Assembly: GCA_025465155.1 (NCBI GenBank)
Contig: JAODNJ010000458.1
Coordinates: forward strand, 1 to 32,270
Direction: 5' to 3'
DNA: 32,270 nt
Origin: Frankiales bacterium
Lineage (GTDB): Bacteria; Actinomycetota; Actinomycetes; Mycobacteriales; Geodermatophilaceae
Part shown: positions 1-8,009 of the stretch, piece by piece
Layout of the letters: each line of letters starts with the position of its first letter
Position numbering within the stretch: the stretch's first letter is position 1
Notes under the pieces: model-generated
Told to the model about the DNA's origin: nothing
Databases searched by the model: none
The model's input: only the letters and a program-made list of their open reading frames with translations
Position numbers and translations under genes: made by a program

Positions 1-226
1 CCTCCACGGTGGACCCGACCCGCCTGCCGTAGCCGTCCGTGCTGACGACGCGGCGCTGACGCTGCCGCGGACCCCAGATGGCCAGCTCGAGCACGATGCC
101 GAGCGCGCCCGCGATCATCAGGATCCATCCCACCACCCGCAGGTCGAGCCCGCTGACCTGGACCCGCACCGCGAAGGTGAGGATCGCGCCCAGCGCGAGC
201 AGGACGATCGCCGAACCGAGCCGCAT
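1..226 (-). CDS. DUF6458-family small membrane protein, 3' end outside window
   Basis: The reading frame starts at an ATG (226-224) and runs without a stop off the left edge, so only the first 75 residues are seen. The start is supported by a strong ribosome site (GGAAGGGAG) a few bases upstream. Residues about 3-21 (starting MRLGSAIVLLALGAILTFAV) and about 34-52 form two hydrophobic helices separated by a short polar turn. A basic tail with WGPRQRQRR follows. This N-terminus matches what I know of the actinobacterial DUF6458 family (about 80-100 residues, two membrane segments, function unknown). It is divergent from the small ORF and LuxR gene to its right. The family call is from recognition of the pattern; no function can be assigned. 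Confidence 0.8.
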   Translation of the reverse strand, partial: MRLGSAIVLLALGAILTFAVRVQVSGLDLRVVGWILMIAGALGIVLELAIWGPRQRQRRVVSTDGYGRRVGSTVE

Positions 227-365
227 GGCAACTCCCTTCCTGGCGGTCGCCCGATTGCGCCGCGGTCCTCGGATGTCCCTCCCGGCGGCGCTCCACGCAC
301 TGATCGGGCGCCATGTCCCCCGAACGGGTGGGAAACAGCCCTCCACACGGGGGCCTTACCTGCGC

Positions 366-379
366 CTGAGGGGCCTCAG
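366..379. repeat. short perfect dyad in the 227-484 intergenic stretch
   Basis: CTGAGG and CCTCAG arms of 6 bp flank a two-base centre (GG). The dyad lies in the 258-base divergent gap between the DUF6458 gene and the 40-residue ORF, where I see no other structured element. It could be an operator for a dimeric regulator, but it is short and could be chance. Confidence 0.3.
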
Positions 380-484
380 ACGATCCGGCTCCGCCGAGGA
401 GCGGGGATGTGCGTGGTTGACCGATGTCCGGAACCCCCACTCAGCACGACCGTCGAACTCGCCACAACGACGAGGGAGACAGTC

Positions 485-607
485 ATGACGGACTACACGA
501 ACCCGGCGCTCGAGGCCGAGTTGGCCTATCGCCGGCAACGGCTGGAGGCGGCCGCCCGCCCTCGGCGGACCCACTGGCTCCCCCGCCCCTGGCGGCGGGG
601 TCGCTGA
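485..607 (+). CDS. 40-residue conserved-looking small protein
   Basis: ATG at 485 is preceded by GAGGGAGA about five bases upstream, a good ribosome site. The product is 40 residues, highly charged, with an acidic first half (MTDYTNPALEAELAYRRQRL) and a Trp/Pro/Arg-rich end (PRPWRRGR). Short proteins of this shape, with an AELAYRRERL-like helix, are common in actinobacteria and uncharacterised. Its TGA (605-607) is embedded in a CTGA that is in frame with the LuxR regulator downstream, so the two may be translationally coupled. A GTG at 407 would give a longer 66-residue version, but it lacks a comparable ribosome site. Function unknown. Confidence 0.6.
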   Translation: MTDYTNPALEAELAYRRQRLEAAARPRRTHWLPRPWRRGR

Positions 608-684
608 GCACCACGACGGCCGGCCCGGCCGGCGCAGACGGGAGACCTCCGGTCCTGTCGGCGGGACATGCCACGATCGACGGC

Positions 685-3600
685 GTGCCACGCTGGGACG
701 ACGGACCGCTGGTGGGCCGGGCCGAGGAGCTCGCGCGCCTTCTGGAGCACGTCGACCGCGGGGTGGCCGGCCATCCGTCGGCCGTGCTCCTGGCGGGGGA
801 CGCCGGAGTGGGGAAGACCCGGCTGCTGGCCGAGCTCGCCGTCCGGGCCGCGGATCGGGGGGTGCGGGTGCTCACCGGGCACTGCGTCGACCTCGGTGAC
901 GTGGGCCTGCCGTACCTGCCCTTCGTCGACCTGCTCCGCCCCGTCGCGGCCGACCCGCGGCTGGCCTCGGCCGCCGCAGGGCTGCCGGCCCTCACCGACC
1001 TCCTCACCGTGGGCCGGGGGGCGGCTCCGATGGTGCCCTCCGGCTCCGGCGCCGCGGGGGTCGCTCCCGCGCCCGCCCAGCGCAATCTCCGCCCGGCACT
1101 CGACGACGGCCGGCTGCAGCTGTTCGAGTCGGTGGCTGCCCTGCTGGGTGAGCTGTCCGCCGCCGCCCCGCTGCTCCTCGTGCTCGAGGACGTGCACTGG
1201 GCGGACCGCTCCAGCCGCGACCTGCTGCGCTACCTGCTCGCGCGGCTGACCGACGAGCGGCTGACCATCGTCGCGTCCTACCGCTCCGATGATCTGCACC
1301 GGCGGCACCCGATGCGCCCTCTGCTCGCGGAGCTGGTGCGGCTGCCCGGGGTCGAGCGCATGGAGCTCGGGCCCCTGTCCGACGCCCACGTTGCCGAGCT
1401 GGTGCGCCGCCTCGCCGACTCCGGCGGGGGTGTGGCCGAGAGCGAGGTCGCCGGGGTGGTCGCCCGGGCCGAGGGCAACGCCTTCTACGCCGAGGAGCTC
1501 GTCGCGGCGGGGTTGCAGTGCGAGAGCCTGCCGTGGGTTCTCGCCGACGTGCTCCTGGCGCGGGTGGAGCGGCTCCCGCCCGATCCTCAGCAGGTGCTGC
1601 GGGTGGCCGCGGTCGCCGGCCGCCGGGTGCGGCACGAGCTGATGGCGGCGGTCAGCGGGCTGGCCGCTGTGCAGCTCGAGCAGGCGCTGGCCGAGGCGGT
1701 GCACCACCACCTGCTGGTCGTGGACGACGACGGCCGCTACCGCTTCCGGCACGCGCTGTTGCGCGAGGCGGTGCTGCACGACCTGCTGCCGGGTGAGCGC
1801 GTGCGGCTGCACGCAGCCGTCGCGGCCTACCTGACCGAGCACCGTTCGGCCGGCACCGCGGCCGAGCGGGCGCACCACGCGCGGGAGAGCAACGACCTGC
1901 CCGGAGCCCTCTCCGCCTCGGTCGAGGCGGCCGAGGAGGCCCACCGGAGCGGCGCCCCTGCCGAGCAGCTGCAGCACCTGGAGGCGGCACTGGCGCTGTG
2001 GCCGGCCGTGCCGGACGCGGTCGCGAGGGCGGGCCACGACCAGGGGCAGCTGCTCGTGGAGGCCGCCCTGGCCGCTCGTGCCGGGGGAGATCTGCACCGC
2101 TCGGTCGCTCTGCTGCGGTCCGCGCGGGACGTGCTCAGCGGCGGCGCCGACGTCGCCCTGCGCGCCCGCGTGCACTACACGCTCGCGCAGGCGCTCATCT
2201 GGCTGGACGACTTCCAGGGCGCGCACGCCGAGAGCAGTGCCGCGATGGCGCTGGTCCCGGCCGACCCGCCCTCGCCGGAGCGGGCCTGGGCGGCGGCCAC
2301 GCATGTGCGGTCCTCGCTCTACGTCGGCCGTCGCAGGGAGGCCGACGCGGCCGCGCAGGAGGCGCTGGCCATCGCCGACGTCCTCGGGCTGGACAGCGCG
2401 TGGGCGGACACCGCCGTTTCCCTCGCGCGGGCTTTCGACGACGACGACCCAGCCCTCGCCCGGGGACGGCTGGACGAGGCTCTGGCCCGGGCGCGGCGTT
2501 CCGGCGATGTCGACGTCGAGATGCGCGTGCTGTTCAACCTGGCGATCGTGGCCCACGAGGCCGGCCGGCTCGGCGAGGCACTGGAGTGGACCGCATCGGC
2601 CGTGGAACGGGCCCACGCGCTCGGAGTGGAGTCGTCGTTCTACCCGGCGGAGCTACGGCACCTCCGGATCGTGACGGCGTACATGGCGGGGGAGTGGGAC
2701 ACCAGCCTCGCCGTCGCGGACCAGCTCTTCCGGCTGCCCGAGACGGCGGCGCACGTCAAGGCGGCTGGCCTGCTGGTCCTGGTGGGGCGGGGCGACCCGG
2801 CCGCGAGAGAGCGGATCGACTGGGCGCGGGGCCTGTCGGCCCGACCCGGGGACCAGGGCGTGATGCTCCTGGTCAACACGTCGGCCGCGGAGGTCGACCT
2901 CGCCGCCTGGGAGGGCGACGCCGGGACCGCGGTCCGGCGGGCGGACGAGGGCGTGCGCCGGCTCGCCGAGCTCTGGCCGGTCGACCGGCTCGCCGCCCTG
3001 CGGATCGTCGCCACCGGTGTCTCGGCCGCCGCCGACGCCGCCGCGGCCGCTCGCCTCGTCGGCAACGAAGCGCTCGCCGCCCGGTGGGTGGCGGCCGGTG
3101 AGGCACTCGCCGGCCAGGCGGAGGAGGCGGCGGCCTCCTCCGTCGCCTCTGGGGGTGTGCTGGGCCTCGAGGCCCGGGCCTGGCAGCAGCGGATCGCCGC
3201 GGAACTCGCGTGGCTGCGCGGTCGGGCGGGGCCGGAGGAGTGGCAGGCCGCGGTCGACGGGTTCGCCGCGCTGGGCCACGTGTACGAGGAGGCCCGGACG
3301 CGGTGGCGGCTGGCCGAGGGGCTGATCGCCGCCGACCGGCGGGAGGAGGCCGGGGCCGAGCTTCGCGCGGCGCACGAGGTGGCCGTCAGGCTGGGAGCCG
3401 AGCCCCTGCGCGCGGCCGTGGAGGCGCTGGCCCGCCGGGCCCGGCTCGACGCCGGCCTCCCGGGCGCCGGGCGCGTGGTCGATCCGTCCGAGGTGTTCAC
3501 ACCCCGGGAGGTCGAGGTGCTCGCGCTCATGGCGCAGGGGCGCACCAACCGGCAGATCGGTGCGGCTCTCTACATCAGTGAGAAGACGGCCAGCGTCCAC

Positions 3601-3708
3601 GTCAGCAACATCCTGGGGAAGCTCTCCGCCGGCAGCCGGACCGAAGCCGTCGCCGTCGCCGCCGCACGCGGCCTGCTGCCTCAGGCGGGAAGGGCGACGC
3701 GGGCCTGA
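685..3708 (+). CDS. LAL-type LuxR family transcriptional regulator with AAA ATPase domain
   Basis: About 1007 residues from the GTG at 685. An N-terminal STAND/AAA ATPase module has Walker A GDAGVGKT (residues 38-45) and Walker B LLVLEDVHWAD (about 164-174), after the usual LVGRAEEL opening. A long alpha-helical TPR-like region follows, and a LuxR-type helix-turn-helix (FTPREVEVLALMAQGRTN, then ISEKTASVHVSNILGKL) occupies about 938-997. This is the LAL (MalT-like) layout: ATP-dependent, ligand-controlled activators that bind DNA through the C-terminus. The frame is open to about position 424, but that part is a shadow of the 40-residue ORF. The only canonical start before the ATPase domain is GTG 685. 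CTG 604, overlapping the TGA of the small ORF as CTGA, is a non-canonical alternative adding 27 residues with GC-rich third positions. The target is unknown; such regulators often stand alone. Confidence 0.9.
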   Translation: MPRWDDGPLVGRAEELARLLEHVDRGVAGHPSAVLLAGDAGVGKTRLLAELAVRAADRGVRVLTGHCVDLGDVGLPYLPFVDLLRPVAADPRLASAAAGLPALTDLLTVGRGAAPMVPSGSGAAGVAPAPAQRNLRPALDDGRLQLFESVAALLGELSAAAPLLLVLEDVHWADRSSRDLLRYLLARLTDERLTIVASYRSDDLHRRHPMRPLLAELVRLPGVERMELGPLSDAHVAELVRRLADSGGGVAESEVAGVVARAEGNAFYAEELVAAGLQCESLPWVLADVLLARVERLPPDPQQVLRVAAVAGRRVRHELMAAVSGLAAVQLEQALAEAVHHHLLVVDDDGRYRFRHALLREAVLHDLLPGERVRLHAAVAAYLTEHRSAGTAAERAHHARESNDLPGALSASVEAAEEAHRSGAPAEQLQHLEAALALWPAVPDAVARAGHDQGQLLVEAALAARAGGDLHRSVALLRSARDVLSGGADVALRARVHYTLAQALIWLDDFQGAHAESSAAMALVPADPPSPERAWAAATHVRSSLYVGRRREADAAAQEALAIADVLGLDSAWADTAVSLARAFDDDDPALARGRLDEALARARRSGDVDVEMRVLFNLAIVAHEAGRLGEALEWTASAVERAHALGVESSFYPAELRHLRIVTAYMAGEWDTSLAVADQLFRLPETAAHVKAAGLLVLVGRGDPAARERIDWARGLSARPGDQGVMLLVNTSAAEVDLAAWEGDAGTAVRRADEGVRRLAELWPVDRLAALRIVATGVSAAADAAAAARLVGNEALAARWVAAGEALAGQAEEAAASSVASGGVLGLEARAWQQRIAAELAWLRGRAGPEEWQAAVDGFAALGHVYEEARTRWRLAEGLIAADRREEAGAELRAAHEVAVRLGAEPLRAAVEALARRARLDAGLPGAGRVVDPSEVFTPREVEVLALMAQGRTNRQIGAALYISEKTASVHVSNILGKLSAGSRTEAVAVAAARGLLPQAGRATRA

Positions 3709-3721
3709 CCCTGGCCGCGGT

Positions 3722-3739
3722 GTCGTCCGGTAGGGCGAC
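3722..3739. terminator. candidate bidirectional stem-loop terminator
   Basis: GTCGTCC and GGGCGAC pair over 7 bp (one T-G wobble) around a 4-base GGTA loop. It sits in the 35-base gap between the converging LuxR and helicase genes. There is no U-tract, as is common in high-GC actinobacteria. Position is the main support. Confidence 0.45.
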
Positions 3740-3743
3740 CGTG

Positions 3744-5510
3744 TCAGAGCATCGTGCGGAGCCGCTCGCGGCGGGCGCGGAGGACGTCCACCGAGGCCGA
3801 TGCCGACGGTGGCCCGGGCACCGACTGGCGCAGCTGCGTGTGCACCACCGCGTGCGGCATCGAGGTCTTCGCCGACACCCGGCTGACCAGCCGGTTGATC
3901 TCCCGGCGCAGCTCGGCGGCGTCGCGCCAGGAGCGCCCCGCGTCGTCCTCGTCCGGATGGTCCTGGACGATCGGGAGCTCGCCGGTGTCGTCGTCGTGCC
4001 GCTGCGCGATCCGCAGCCGCAGCTCGTCGTCGCGCTTGGCCAGGAGCTCCGCCGTCTGGGCAGGCGTGAGCAGCCCTGGGATGCCGAGGAACTCCTCGTC
4101 CTCCTCGTCGAGCGGCGCGGCCGGGGTGCCCTCGCCCGTGTGCGCCGTCCCGCTGTGCAGCACGTGCGCGAACCTGGCGTCGGCCTCCAGCGCCTCCCAC
4201 TGCGGAAGGCCGTCGGGCGCCTTCTCCCTGGGCGGCAGCGGCTCGAGGTCCAGCTCGTCGCCGGCGACGGTCTTCGGCGGCGGCATGACGTGGTTGCGCT
4301 GCTCCTCCATGGACGCGGCCAGGCTGAGCAGGGGACGGACGGCGGGGAGGAAGACCGTCGCGGACTCGTGCGGGCCCCGGGCGCGGACCACGCGGCCGAC
4401 GGCCTGGGCGAAGAACAGCGGCGTCCGGTAGGAGGTCATCCAGGCCAGGACGGCGGCCCGCGGGATGTCGACGCCTTCGGACACCATGCGCACGCAGACG
4501 GCGATCCGGGCCGACCCCGAGGCGAACCGCTCGATCTTCTTCGACGCCTTCGGGTCATCGGAGAGGATCAGTTCCGCGGGTTTGCCGGTCACCCGGCGGA
4601 CGATCTTCGCGTAGGCGCGGGCGTCATCCTGGTCGCTGGCCAGGACCAAGCCGGCGGCGTCCGGCATGCCGCTCTCCCGCAGGTGGGTGATCCGGTCGTC
4701 CATCGCGGCGATGACGTGGGGCACCCACTGGCCCTTGGGGTCCAGTGCGGTGCGCCAGGCGGCCATCTCCACCGAGCGCGTGCCGGCCTCCGACAGCGAG
4801 GCCGCCACCACGTCCCCCGCGGAGTTCCGCCAACGGGAGGTGCCGGTGTAGGCGGCGAAGACGACCGGCCGGACGACGCTGTCGGCCAGCGCCTCCTTGT
4901 AGCCGTAGGTGTAGTCGGCCCGGCTGACCAGGCCCTCCTCGTAGCTGTCCTCCTCGTAGCGCACGAAGGGGATCCGCTCGTCGGGCTTGGTGCGGAACGG
5001 CGTCCCGGTCAGGCACAGCCGCCGGGCGGCGAACCCGAACGCCTCCTCGGCCGCCTCGCCCCAGGACAACCCGTCGCCGGCGTGGTGCACCTCGTCGAGG
5101 ATGACCAGCGTCTTCACGGCGGTGGCGCGCGCGGCGTGCAGCATCGGCTTGCCGGCCACCTGGGCGTAGGTGGTCACGTAGCCCTGCGTTCCCGCACGCA
5201 CCGGGCCGACGGCGTTGGTCAGCCCCGGGTCGAGGACGATGCCCAGCTGGTCGGCGGCGTCGGCCCACTGCAGCCGCAGGTGGTCGGTGGGGCAGACCAC
5301 GACGACGCGGGCGACCTCGCGGCGGCCCAGCAGCCGGGCGGCCAGGGTGAGCGCGAACGTCGTCTTCCCGGCCCCGGGCGTCGCGGTGACCAGGTAGTCC
5401 TTGGGGGACTGCTCCTCGTACCGCTCGAGGGCCTCCTGCTGCCAGGCCCGGAGGGGCCGGGCCGAGGTGGTTGCCGAGGTCTGCGGGCGTGCCAGTGCTG
5501 TCTCTCCCAT
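3744..5510 (-). CDS. DEAD/DEAH-box superfamily 2 helicase
   Basis: 588 residues. Superfamily 2 motifs occur in order: a Q-motif-like PLRAWQQEAL (19-28), Walker A TPGAGKT (44-50), motif II DEVHH (139-143), motif III LTGTPFR (167-173), a second RecA-like domain, and motif VI QAVGRVVR (369-376). The 180-residue C-terminus is acidic and Arg/Glu-rich and lacks motifs I know. A stand-alone helicase of this type, probably acting on DNA in the cytoplasm, is widespread in actinobacteria. It lies close to XPB on the same strand, with only the oppositely oriented GNAT gene between. The ATG at 5510 is used because residues just after it (RPLRAWQQEAL) match the usual N-terminus; the ribosome site is weak. 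Polarity and substrate cannot be told from sequence. Confidence 0.9.
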   Translation of the reverse strand: MGETALARPQTSATTSARPLRAWQQEALERYEEQSPKDYLVTATPGAGKTTFALTLAARLLGRREVARVVVVCPTDHLRLQWADAADQLGIVLDPGLTNAVGPVRAGTQGYVTTYAQVAGKPMLHAARATAVKTLVILDEVHHAGDGLSWGEAAEEAFGFAARRLCLTGTPFRTKPDERIPFVRYEEDSYEEGLVSRADYTYGYKEALADSVVRPVVFAAYTGTSRWRNSAGDVVAASLSEAGTRSVEMAAWRTALDPKGQWVPHVIAAMDDRITHLRESGMPDAAGLVLASDQDDARAYAKIVRRVTGKPAELILSDDPKASKKIERFASGSARIAVCVRMVSEGVDIPRAAVLAWMTSYRTPLFFAQAVGRVVRARGPHESATVFLPAVRPLLSLAASMEEQRNHVMPPPKTVAGDELDLEPLPPREKAPDGLPQWEALEADARFAHVLHSGTAHTGEGTPAAPLDEEDEEFLGIPGLLTPAQTAELLAKRDDELRLRIAQRHDDDTGELPIVQDHPDEDDAGRSWRDAAELRREINRLVSRVSAKTSMPHAVVHTQLRQSVPGPPSASASVDVLRARRERLRTML

Positions 5511-5631
5511 CGCTCGGTCATCGTGTGCCGGACCGATCCGACACGCCCATCACCCGGGGCACCTCGGTGTGCCGCCTCCGGTGTGGCAGGCCCCCAGTCT
5601 CTCAGCCGCCCCCGACATCCCCGCGCCCCCT

Positions 5632-5660
5632 GGGGCGCCCGCGTCGTCCGGGGCGCCCGC
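5632..5660. repeat. pair of 11-bp direct repeats upstream of the GNAT gene
   Basis: GGGGCGCCCGC occurs at 5632-5642 and again at 5650-5660, 18 bp apart, each holding the palindrome GGGCGCCC. They lie in the 192-base divergent gap (5511-5702) between the helicase and GNAT genes, roughly 40-70 bases before the GNAT start. They could be paired protein-binding sites, but the gap is so GC-rich that chance is not excluded. I see no convincing -10/-35 pair in this gap. Confidence 0.35.
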
Positions 5661-5702
5661 CAACCGGCATGGCCATGTCGGTGCGCAGGGGCCTTTGCGA
5701 CG

Positions 5703-6134
5703 ATGCCGTGCGTGATCCTTGCCGCCACCGAGTACGACGACGACCCGGCGCGCGTCGATCGGGACGCCGTCTGGGCCTTCCTCAGCACGGACGCGTACTG
5801 GGCGCGCTGGCGGGACCGCGCGACGGTCGAGGCGCAACTCGACCGGGCGTGGCGTGTCGTCGGCGCGTACGACGCCGGCAGCGGGCGCCTGGTGGGGTTC
5901 GCCCGGGCCGTCTCCGACGGGGTGGCGCTGGCCTACCTGGCCGACGTGTTCGTCGTTCCCGATCGTCGTGGCCGAGGCATCGGGCACGGCCTGGTGTCCG
6001 CGATGATCGACGAGGGGCCGGGTGCCCTGTTCCGCTGGCTGCTGCACACCGCCGACGGGCACGGGCTGTACCGGGAGCACGGTTTCGCCGAGCCGGACGC
6101 CACCCTGCTGGAGCGCCCATCACGGCTGGGCTGA
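5703..6134 (+). CDS. GNAT family N-acetyltransferase
   Basis: 143 residues from ATG 5703. The acetyl-CoA pyrophosphate-binding motif A of the GNAT fold is clear: VVPDRRGRGIGHGLV at about 84-98, with the R-x-x-G-x-G core (RRGRGIG), preceded by beta-4 (AYLADVFV). The C-terminus has the usual GLYREHGF motif. The length suits a single-domain enzyme. Proteins of this subgroup (N-terminus with DAVWAFLSTDAYW) are cytosolic acetyltransferases of unknown substrate. It converges on XPB with only four bases between stop codons and diverges from the helicase. An AGGGG lies about 12 bases before the ATG, a rather long spacing, so the GTG at 5712 cannot be excluded. Confidence 0.88.
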   Translation: MPCVILAATEYDDDPARVDRDAVWAFLSTDAYWARWRDRATVEAQLDRAWRVVGAYDAGSGRLVGFARAVSDGVALAYLADVFVVPDRRGRGIGHGLVSAMIDEGPGALFRWLLHTADGHGLYREHGFAEPDATLLERPSRLG

Positions 6135-6144
6135 CCCCTCAGTC
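6129..6144. terminator. mini stem-loop formed by two facing TGA stop codons
   Basis: GGCTGA (6129-6134) pairs with TCAGTC (6139-6144) across a CCCC loop, with one G-T wobble. The TGA of the GNAT gene and the TGA of XPB lie in opposite arms. Only 6 bp, so a weak but position-appropriate bidirectional terminator candidate. Confidence 0.3.
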
Positions 6145-7824
6145 GGCGGGCTCGTCCACCCAGTCGGGGCCGTTGACCTCGCCCGGGCCGGCCAGGTCGG
6201 CGGCGTCGACGATCGTGTAGGCGTAGCCCTGCTCGGCGAGGAAGCGCTGCCGGTGGGCGGCGTACTCGCTGTCGAGGGTGTCGCGGCTGACCACCGTGTA
6301 GAAGTGCGCCTGGCGGCCGTCGGCCTTGGGCCGGAGCACCCGGCCGAGCCGCTGGGCCTCCTCCTGGCGCGAGCCGAACGTGCCCGACACCTGGACGGCC
6401 ACGGCGGCCTCGGGCAGGTCGATGGAGAAGTTCGCGACCTTCGAGACGACGAGGGTCTTGATCTCGCCGGTGCGGAACGCCTGGAACAGCCGCTCGCGCT
6501 CCTTGTTCGTCGTCGACCCCTGGATGACCGGGGCGTCCAGTGCCGCACCGAGCTCGTCGAGCTGGTCGAGGTAGGCGCCGATGACCAGCTTCTGCTCGTC
6601 GGGATGGCGGTCGAGCACCCGGCGGATGACCGGCAGCTTCGACGCCGCCGTCGCCGCGATCCGGTAGCGCTCCTCGGGTTCCGCGACGGCGTAGGTCATC
6701 CGTTCCTCGTCGTCGAGAGCGACCCGGACCTCGATGCACTCGGCCGGAGCGATGTAGCCCTGCGCCTCGATGTCCCGCCAGGGGGCGTCGTAGCGCTTGG
6801 GCCCGATGAGGGAGAAGACGTCGTCCTCACGGCCGTCCTCGCGGACCAGCGTGGCCGTCAGCCCCAGCCGGCGGCGGGACTGCAGGTCGGCGGTGAGCCG
6901 GAAGATGGGCGCGGGGAGCAGGTGCACCTCGTCGTAGACGATCAGCCCCCAGTCCTGCGCGTCGAACAGGTCCAGGTGCCGGTATTCGCCCTTCCGGCGC
7001 GTGGTGATCACCTGATAGGTCGCGATGGTGACCGGCCGGATCTCCTTTCGCTCGCCGGAGTACTCGCCGATCTCCTCCTCGGTCAGCGACGTCCGCGCGA
7101 TCAGCTCCCGCTTCCACTGCCGCCCGGCGACGGTGTTGGTGACGAGGATCAGCGTGGTCGCCTTGGCCTCGGCCATCGCCGCGGCGCCGACCAGCGTCTT
7201 CCCGGCGCCACAGGGCAGGACGACGACGCCCGAGCCACCGGCCCAGAAGCCGTCGACCGCCTCCTGCTGGTAGTCGCGGAGGTGCCAGTCCGACTGGTCC
7301 AGCTCGATGGGGTGCGCCTGGCCGTCGACGTAGCCGGCGAGGTCCTCGGCCGGCCAGCCGACCTTGAGGAGCGCCTGCTTGAGCCGGCCGCGCTCGGACG
7401 GATGGACGACGACGCTGTCCTGATCGATGCGCGCGCCGAGCATGGGGGCAACCCGCTTCGAGCGGACGACCTCCTCCAGGACCGCTCGGTCGGAGGTGGT
7501 GAGCACCAGGCCGTGCACCGGGTTCATCGCCAAGGTCAGCCGGCCGAACCGGTCCATGGTGTCGGCGACGTCGACGAGCAGCGCGTGGGGCACGGGATAG
7601 CGGGAGTAGCGGACCAGCGCGTCGACGACCTGCTCGGCGTCGTGGCCGGCGGCGCGGGCGTTCCAGAGCGCCAGCGGCGTGACCCGGTAGGTGTGCACGT
7701 GCTCGGGCGAGCGTTCCAGCTCGGCGAACGGCGCGATCGCCGCACGGCACTCCCGGGCCAGCGGGTGGTCGACCTCGAGCAGCAGGGTCTTGTCCGACTG
7801 GACGATGAGAGGGCCGTCGTTCAC
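6139..7824 (-). CDS. XPB family DNA repair helicase
   Basis: 561 residues, a 3'-5' superfamily 2 helicase of the XPB/Rad25 type, close to the roughly 542-residue mycobacterial protein. Residues about 4-165 form the N-terminal damage-recognition-like domain (PLIVQSDKTLLLEVDHPLA). The motor follows: Walker A LPCGAGKT (203-210), motif II DEVH (298-301), motif III LTAT (322-325), the XPB-specific RED motif (328-330), and motif VI QRLGRVLRPK (491-500). The frame is open to an ATG at 7905, but I place the start at GTG 7824. It has GAGGAAG at proper spacing, and its first residues (VNDGPLIVQSDK) match the known mycobacterial start. It probably unwinds DNA in nucleotide excision repair-like processes. 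The next gene upstream on the strand is its likely partner, 185 bases away. Confidence 0.95.
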   Translation of the reverse strand: MNDGPLIVQSDKTLLLEVDHPLARECRAAIAPFAELERSPEHVHTYRVTPLALWNARAAGHDAEQVVDALVRYSRYPVPHALLVDVADTMDRFGRLTLAMNPVHGLVLTTSDRAVLEEVVRSKRVAPMLGARIDQDSVVVHPSERGRLKQALLKVGWPAEDLAGYVDGQAHPIELDQSDWHLRDYQQEAVDGFWAGGSGVVVLPCGAGKTLVGAAAMAEAKATTLILVTNTVAGRQWKRELIARTSLTEEEIGEYSGERKEIRPVTIATYQVITTRRKGEYRHLDLFDAQDWGLIVYDEVHLLPAPIFRLTADLQSRRRLGLTATLVREDGREDDVFSLIGPKRYDAPWRDIEAQGYIAPAECIEVRVALDDEERMTYAVAEPEERYRIAATAASKLPVIRRVLDRHPDEQKLVIGAYLDQLDELGAALDAPVIQGSTTNKERERLFQAFRTGEIKTLVVSKVANFSIDLPEAAVAVQVSGTFGSRQEEAQRLGRVLRPKADGRQAHFYTVVSRDTLDSEYAAHRQRFLAEQGYAYTIVDAADLAGPGEVNGPDWVDEPAD

Positions 7825-8009
7825 CAGGTCTGCTTCCTCGTGCTCGGGGATGGGGCGGATGCCGCGGCTCGCCGGCGGTACCGGGGCGGCTGCGGGACCC
7901 ACCACGGTAACGACGCGGGCGGGCGGGTGCTTCCCTCCGGTGCGACGCCGCTACGCCGACGGCGAACCCGCGCAGGGTACGGCCGGGCCGGTGCCCGTCG
8001 GCCTGAAGG

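Noticed and set aside
526-2616. Long minus-strand open frame opposite the LuxR regulator
   Set aside because: No domain, no ribosome site, and composition typical of an antisense shadow. The LuxR gene on the other strand has ATPase and helix-turn-helix motifs.
3720-5702. Very long open frame on the plus strand across the helicase region
   Set aside because: It is antisense to the helicase gene, is rich in His/Arg/Gly without motifs, and exists because high GC removes stop codons. Only its last part (from 5703) is real, the GNAT gene.
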